15,984 nucleotides of DNA from JBDKTK01 sp039680225 (GTDB taxonomy: Bacteria > Desulfobacterota > Syntrophia > Syntrophales > UBA4778), in the NCBI GenBank assembly GCA_039680225.1, contig JBDKTK010000001.1, positions 1 through 15,984 on the forward strand, given 5' to 3'. The translations under genes were made by a program, and so were the position numbers. Positions 12,717 through 15,984 of the stretch are shown piece after piece. The notes beneath the pieces are model-generated. The model saw only the letters and a list, made by a program, of their open reading frames with translations, was not told the origin of the DNA and searched no databases. Every line of letters starts with the position of its first letter. Position 1 is the first letter of the stretch.

Positions 12717-13550
12717 ATGAACATTCGCTGCGAACACAAATTTATTCAGACAGACGGCCCTCTCCTTCATTACCTGGAATGGGGACAAGCCCCTTCTCCC
12801 CCGGTAATCATGCTCCACGGGATCGGGGACGACGCCCATATCTGGGACCATTTTGCCCGGGAAGCGGCAGCCAGGCTGAGGATTATCGCCCCCGACCAGA
12901 GGGGCCACGGGCTGAGCGGCTGGGCCGACCCGCCTTCGTATACCTGCGATGATTACGTCTCCGACCTGGACAAACTGGTCCGGGAACTTAAGCTTGCCGG
13001 TTTCGTCCTGATGGGGCATTCCATGGGGGCGCTGCACGCCACCCGCTATGCCGCCATGGCGCAGCATGCGGCCGCCGGGCTCGTTCATGCCGATATAGAG
13101 CCGTGCCCGCCTGGATGGAATAAGAAATACCTCCTCAACCAGTACAATGAGCTGCCGTTTTTTTACGAATCCATTGAAGAGTATATGGTTGAGCTGCGGA
13201 AGAACTGTCCTTTTGCACAGGAAAAGATGCTTAACGAGATTGCCTTATCCTCCCTCGTCCGGGGGAAGGACGGCAAATTCCGGACCCGGTATGACCGCGA
13301 GGTCCTTTTCCATTTCGACGGCTCATACGACCTGAGGCCGTGCCTGAAAGACATCGCCTGTCCCTCTCTTGTCATCAGGGGCAAAGAGAGCCGGGTCATG
13401 AGCGAAGCAGGGGCAAGGGACATGAGCGAAGCCATCCCCCGGGGGAGATTCGCGGAAGTGCCGAATGCCGCGCATCCCCTTCACGTCGACAACCCGGAAG
13501 GCTTTCAGCGGGCCATATTCGGGTTCCTGCAGGAAATAGCATTTCTTTAA
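12717..13550 (+). CDS. Alpha/beta-fold hydrolase
   Basis: A 277-residue alpha/beta hydrolase of unknown substrate. Visible elements: oxyanion-hole HGIGDDAHIWD (from about residue 34), DQRGHGLSGW (60-69), nucleophile elbow GHSMG with Ser102, and a C-terminal NAAHPLHVDNPE with the probable catalytic His253. The acid residue is not obvious in the RGKESRVMSEAGA loop, where relatives often show an Asp. The ATG at 12717 (MNIRCEHKF) has no strong Shine-Dalgarno; the frame is open to TTG 12699. It follows the YbaK-family gene by about 50 bases and may be translated from the same transcript. No signal peptide is evident. Confidence 0.85.
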   Translation: MNIRCEHKFIQTDGPLLHYLEWGQAPSPPVIMLHGIGDDAHIWDHFAREAAARLRIIAPDQRGHGLSGWADPPSYTCDDYVSDLDKLVRELKLAGFVLMGHSMGALHATRYAAMAQHAAAGLVHADIEPCPPGWNKKYLLNQYNELPFFYESIEEYMVELRKNCPFAQEKMLNEIALSSLVRGKDGKFRTRYDREVLFHFDGSYDLRPCLKDIACPSLVIRGKESRVMSEAGARDMSEAIPRGRFAEVPNAAHPLHVDNPEGFQRAIFGFLQEIAFL

Positions 13551-13558
13551 AAATCGAT

Positions 13559-14203
13559 TCAGACCGGGCGCGGTATCACATACAGGAGGACGGCCAGGAA
13601 GTGGCATGTGCTTCCGCCCATAACGAACAGGTGCCAGATGGAATGGTTGAAGGGGAGCCTGTTCCAGACATAAAACACAACTCCCGACGAATAAAGGAGC
13701 CCGCCGGCCGCAATCAGCCATACGCCGCCGGGGGGCATGGAGTTCACCAGGGGTTTGACAGCGATAATCGCCAGCCATCCCATCGCCAGGTAAATTATCG
13801 TGGAAAGTATTTTGAAACGGTAAATGAAAAAAACCTTAAAAAATATGCCGAAGAGGGCTGTTGCCCAGACGATTGCCAGGAGGGTCCAGCCCAGGGCGCC
13901 GCTGAGCGTCACAAGGACGAAGGGCGTGTACGTCCCCGCGATCAGGAGGTAAATGCAGGAGTGGTCGATTGTCTTCAGGACCCGGTTCGCCCGCGAATTC
14001 TTGAACGCGTGGTAGAGCGTCGAGGCGCCGTAAAGCAGGACCAGGGTGCTCCCGAATATAGCGCAGCTCGCTATATGGGAACCGTTGCCCTTCAGGCACG
14101 CGAGCGTGACAAGGACGGAAAGGCCGCAGATGCTGAGGAGCAGGCCGACCCCGTGCGTTATGCAGTTGGCAATTTCTTCGGCTTTTGATATCAATGCCGT
14201 CAA
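13559..14203 (-). CDS. Hemolysin III (YqfA/PAQR) family membrane protein
   Basis: A 214-residue integral membrane protein with about seven hydrophobic segments. Conserved polar motifs of the family are visible: EEIANCITHGVG near the N-terminus, LYGASTLYHAF, IDHSCIYLLIAGTYTPF, and HSIWHLFVMGGSTCHF near the C-terminus. These histidines and the Asp correspond to the putative metal site of PAQR proteins. The start is TTG 14203, supported by GGGAGG seven bases upstream; no ATG lies early in the frame. It is convergent with the hydrolase gene (8-base gap) and divergent from the HAD gene. Despite the family name, hemolytic activity should not be assumed. Confidence 0.92.
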   Translation of the reverse strand: MTALISKAEEIANCITHGVGLLLSICGLSVLVTLACLKGNGSHIASCAIFGSTLVLLYGASTLYHAFKNSRANRVLKTIDHSCIYLLIAGTYTPFVLVTLSGALGWTLLAIVWATALFGIFFKVFFIYRFKILSTIIYLAMGWLAIIAVKPLVNSMPPGGVWLIAAGGLLYSSGVVFYVWNRLPFNHSIWHLFVMGGSTCHFLAVLLYVIPRPV

Positions 14204-14274
14204 TGGAAGTCCTCCCGATGTAAGTTCGATGATTTTAAGGGAAAACAGACTATTTTACAAGACAGGTGATTTGA

Positions 14275-14922
14275 ATGGGTGATCTGGTAACATTGTGCAG
14301 CCTGGATATCGTGCTCTTCGATTTCGGGGGTGTCCTGGCGGATGAGGGTTTTGCCAACGGCCTGAAGGCAATCGGCAGAGGTAACGGATTCGATCCGGAG
14401 GCATTTTTCTGGACCGGCGCGTTCCTGGTCCATGAGACAGGGTATGTGACCGGGCGCTGCAGCGAGGCCGATTACTGGGAAGCGCTCCGCCGGAAGACCG
14501 GCATTAAGGACAGCGATTCCAAATTACGGGACGAGATCCTGTCGCGTTTCATTTTACGAAAGTGGATGCTGGCAATTGCAGCGCAAATCAGGAAGGCGGG
14601 GGTCAGGACCGGGATATTGAGCGACCAGACGATCTGGCTCGACGAATTGAATGAAAAATATGATTTCTTCCGGTATTTCGATTACGTCTTCAACAGCTTT
14701 CATTATGGCAAGAGCAAGCACGACGCTTCCTGGTTCAAGGATGTCACGGCTATCCTGAATATCCCTCCCGAAAGGACTTTGTTCATTGACGATAATGCCG
14801 AAAACTGCAGCCGCGCCCGGCAGGGCGGCATCCACGCCATCCAGTATAGCGGCCGGATACCGTTTATTGAGGACCTGGCAACTTATTGCCCGTTCATGGA
14901 AACGGAAAGTTTGAAAAGCTGA
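14275..14922 (+). CDS. HAD-superfamily hydrolase (YihX-like)
   Basis: A 215-residue haloacid-dehalogenase-fold protein, probably a small-molecule phosphatase. Motif I is FDFGGVLAD (nucleophile Asp16; Gly18 in place of the usual second Asp, as in YihX and epoxide-hydrolase N-terminal domains). Motif II is GILSDQT, motif III GKSKHDASWF with Lys, and motif IV LFIDDNAEN. The helical insert after motif I (residues ~25-95) is a C1-type cap. ATG 14275 has AGGTGA at normal distance. Its 3' end faces the crotonase gene, with a palindromic terminator between them. Substrate cannot be inferred from the neighbours. Confidence 0.88.
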   Translation: MGDLVTLCSLDIVLFDFGGVLADEGFANGLKAIGRGNGFDPEAFFWTGAFLVHETGYVTGRCSEADYWEALRRKTGIKDSDSKLRDEILSRFILRKWMLAIAAQIRKAGVRTGILSDQTIWLDELNEKYDFFRYFDYVFNSFHYGKSKHDASWFKDVTAILNIPPERTLFIDDNAENCSRARQGGIHAIQYSGRIPFIEDLATYCPFMETESLKS

Positions 14923-14939
14923 ATTAACGGGAAGCCGTG

Positions 14940-14972
14940 AAAAAACCAGGGGCGCATTGCAATGCGCCCCTG
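14940..14972 (-). terminator. Perfect palindrome plus U tract, terminator of the crotonase gene
   Basis: A 26-base perfect palindrome (14947-14972), half-site CAGGGGCGCATTG, is followed on the minus strand by GG and six T (14945-14940). The U tract on that side fits termination of the minus-strand crotonase gene. On the plus side the following bases (ATCGTTCATT) are not U-rich. The GGGGCGC...GCGCCCC design resembles the other GC palindromes in the window. Confidence 0.75.
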
Positions 14973-15037
14973 ATCGTTCATTGAGCTTGCCTAAACGAGC
15001 AAAGGCTTTGTCACTTCGACCCTTCGCCAAGGCGGAA

Positions 15038-15829
15038 TCACTTCCCCTGGAAATTCGGTTTTTTCTTTTCGAGGAACGATTTTATTCCCTCCGGATAATC
15101 TTCCGACCGGGAGGCATTTATCATTCCCGTACGCTCCAGCTCTATCTGGCTCTCCAACATACCCAGGACCGACCTGTTTATGTTTTCCTTCGCGAGCGCA
15201 AAGGCGTAAGTGGCGCCCCTGGCAAGCTGGGCCGCCATTTTCATCGATTCGTTTTCCAGCTCGGCGTCGTCCACCACCTTTGTGACTAGTCCCCATTCAA
15301 GGGCCTCTTTCGCATCGAATACCGGGTCGAGCAGGGTCAGTTCCATGGCCTTTCCCATCCCGACCAGGAGCGGGATGAACAACGACCAGCCGCCGTCGCA
15401 GGCAAGGGCGATGCTGGTGTATGCCTGCCGGAATTTCACGGAAGATGCGCATATCCTCAGATCGCAGGAAGCCGCGAGGCTGACTCCCGCGCCCCCGGCA
15501 ACCCCGTTGATTACGGCAATGACCGGTTTGGGCATCCTCCGGATCAGCATCACCGCGATGTTCAGGTCCTTGATGATTTGCCGGAAAGGCTCGGTGGGAT
15601 GGGTCTCCAGGAATTCGGTAAAGTATTTAAGGTCCCCTCCCGTGCAAAAGGATTTCCCCGAGCCGGTCAACAACACCACCCTGACCTCGGAATCTTGCTG
15701 GGCGATCTCCAGCGCGCGCACCAGGTCGCGGCCGAGTCCGGGGTTAAGCGAGTTGAATGCCTTGGGCCTGTTGAGAGTTATTTTGGCGATGCCGTCCGTT
15801 TTTAAATAGAGTACGTTTTCCAGTTCCAT
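15038..15829 (-). CDS. Enoyl-CoA hydratase/isomerase family protein (crotonase fold), probably isomerase-like
   Basis: A 263-residue crotonase-family protein acting on an acyl-CoA thioester. ITLNRPKAFNSLN is the N-terminal family signature, SFCTGGDL and NGVAGGAGVSLAASCDLRI, the latter in two parts (NGVAGGAG, VSLAASCDLRI), form the oxyanion hole. The two glutamates of true enoyl-CoA hydratases are missing: the GGGCEL position reads GGAGVSL, and the second lies in QAYTSIALACDGGWS. An Asp in CDGG occupies the place used by PaaG-type enoyl-CoA isomerases, so isomerase activity is more likely than hydration. ATG 15829 follows AAGGAGGG nine bases upstream. Downstream is a strong palindromic terminator; upstream a possible partial gene. 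Pathway (fatty-acid or aromatic degradation) is not determined. Confidence 0.9.
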   Translation of the reverse strand: MELENVLYLKTDGIAKITLNRPKAFNSLNPGLGRDLVRALEIAQQDSEVRVVLLTGSGKSFCTGGDLKYFTEFLETHPTEPFRQIIKDLNIAVMLIRRMPKPVIAVINGVAGGAGVSLAASCDLRICASSVKFRQAYTSIALACDGGWSLFIPLLVGMGKAMELTLLDPVFDAKEALEWGLVTKVVDDAELENESMKMAAQLARGATYAFALAKENINRSVLGMLESQIELERTGMINASRSEDYPEGIKSFLEKKKPNFQGK

Positions 15830-15867
15830 TTACCAATACCCTCCTTCATTGAAAAAACCCGACAATT

Positions 15868-15984
15868 TTAGTGCCGCACGCTCAATAATGAACCGACCAC
15901 CCTTTCGAGGTGAGTCAGTGTATTGCACTCTTTTAATATGTGGCAGTAGGGGGTGTAGGTTTTCATCTCCGAATCCCCGGTCCC
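15868..15984 (-). CDS. Possible C-terminal end of an unidentified gene (partial)
   Basis: On the minus strand a frame is open from the window edge to TAA 15868-15870, 38 codons, ending in ERVVGSLLSVRH. It includes an internal ATG (MKTYTPYCHILKE) with GGAG directly adjacent, too close for a good ribosome binding site. It could be the tail of the gene upstream of the crotonase in the same operon, or a chance open frame. No family recognised. Confidence 0.25.
   Translation of the reverse strand, partial: GTGDSEMKTYTPYCHILKECNTLTHLERVVGSLLSVRH

Overview
The window looks like a stretch of conserved bacterial chromosome, by eye in the high-50s % GC. I infer an anaerobic or sulfur-cycle lineage such as Desulfobacterota (the former Deltaproteobacteria). 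The reasons are a serC-serA-purA operon with an alphaproteobacterial/archaeal-type SerC, a lactate permease, a selenocysteine-encoding gene, and dispersed palindromic repeats of the ATTCCC(N8)GGGAAT and CTTCGACAAGCTCA kinds. The taxonomy is inference; no rRNA is present.

Left edge (1-640): a possible tail of a Crp/Fnr-like regulator and a frameshifted tyrosine-recombinase remnant butt against the 3' end of a tRNA-Lys(UUU) gene. This looks like the decayed edge of an element once integrated at the tRNA. The tRNA has its own promoter and terminator. Next (637-4690, minus strand) comes the tight operon serC-serA-purA: two serine-biosynthesis steps plus the first committed step of AMP synthesis. 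A palindromic repeat element and the promoters of divergent radA follow, then radA (5075-6439) and a YchF-family ATPase (6631-7701). The YchF gene has a strong promoter followed almost at once by an intrinsic terminator, so it may be attenuated.

Between ychF and the lactate permease lies a 727-base stretch without annotated-size genes. On the minus strand it holds three micro-genes of 28, 28 and 31 codons, each with a strong Shine-Dalgarno sequence and ending in a shared terminator. Two are near-identical tandem copies whose codon differences are synonymous throughout the conserved core. I do not recognise their family. The permease (8429-10183) is followed by a ketopantoate-reductase-like gene (10251-11180).

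The 11320-12006 minus-strand gene is the clearest hidden feature. It is an MsrA methionine sulfoxide reductase in which an in-frame TGA (11905-11907) replaces the catalytic cysteine codon of the GCFWG motif. A bacterial SECIS-like hairpin lies at the right distance downstream. A standard gene caller would start it 47 codons late and lose the active site. After it come a YbaK-type tRNA deacylase, an alpha/beta hydrolase, a hemolysin III/PAQR-family membrane protein, a HAD phosphatase and a crotonase that lacks both hydratase glutamates. No selenocysteine machinery (selA, selB, selC, selD) and no RiPP maturase is present in the window.
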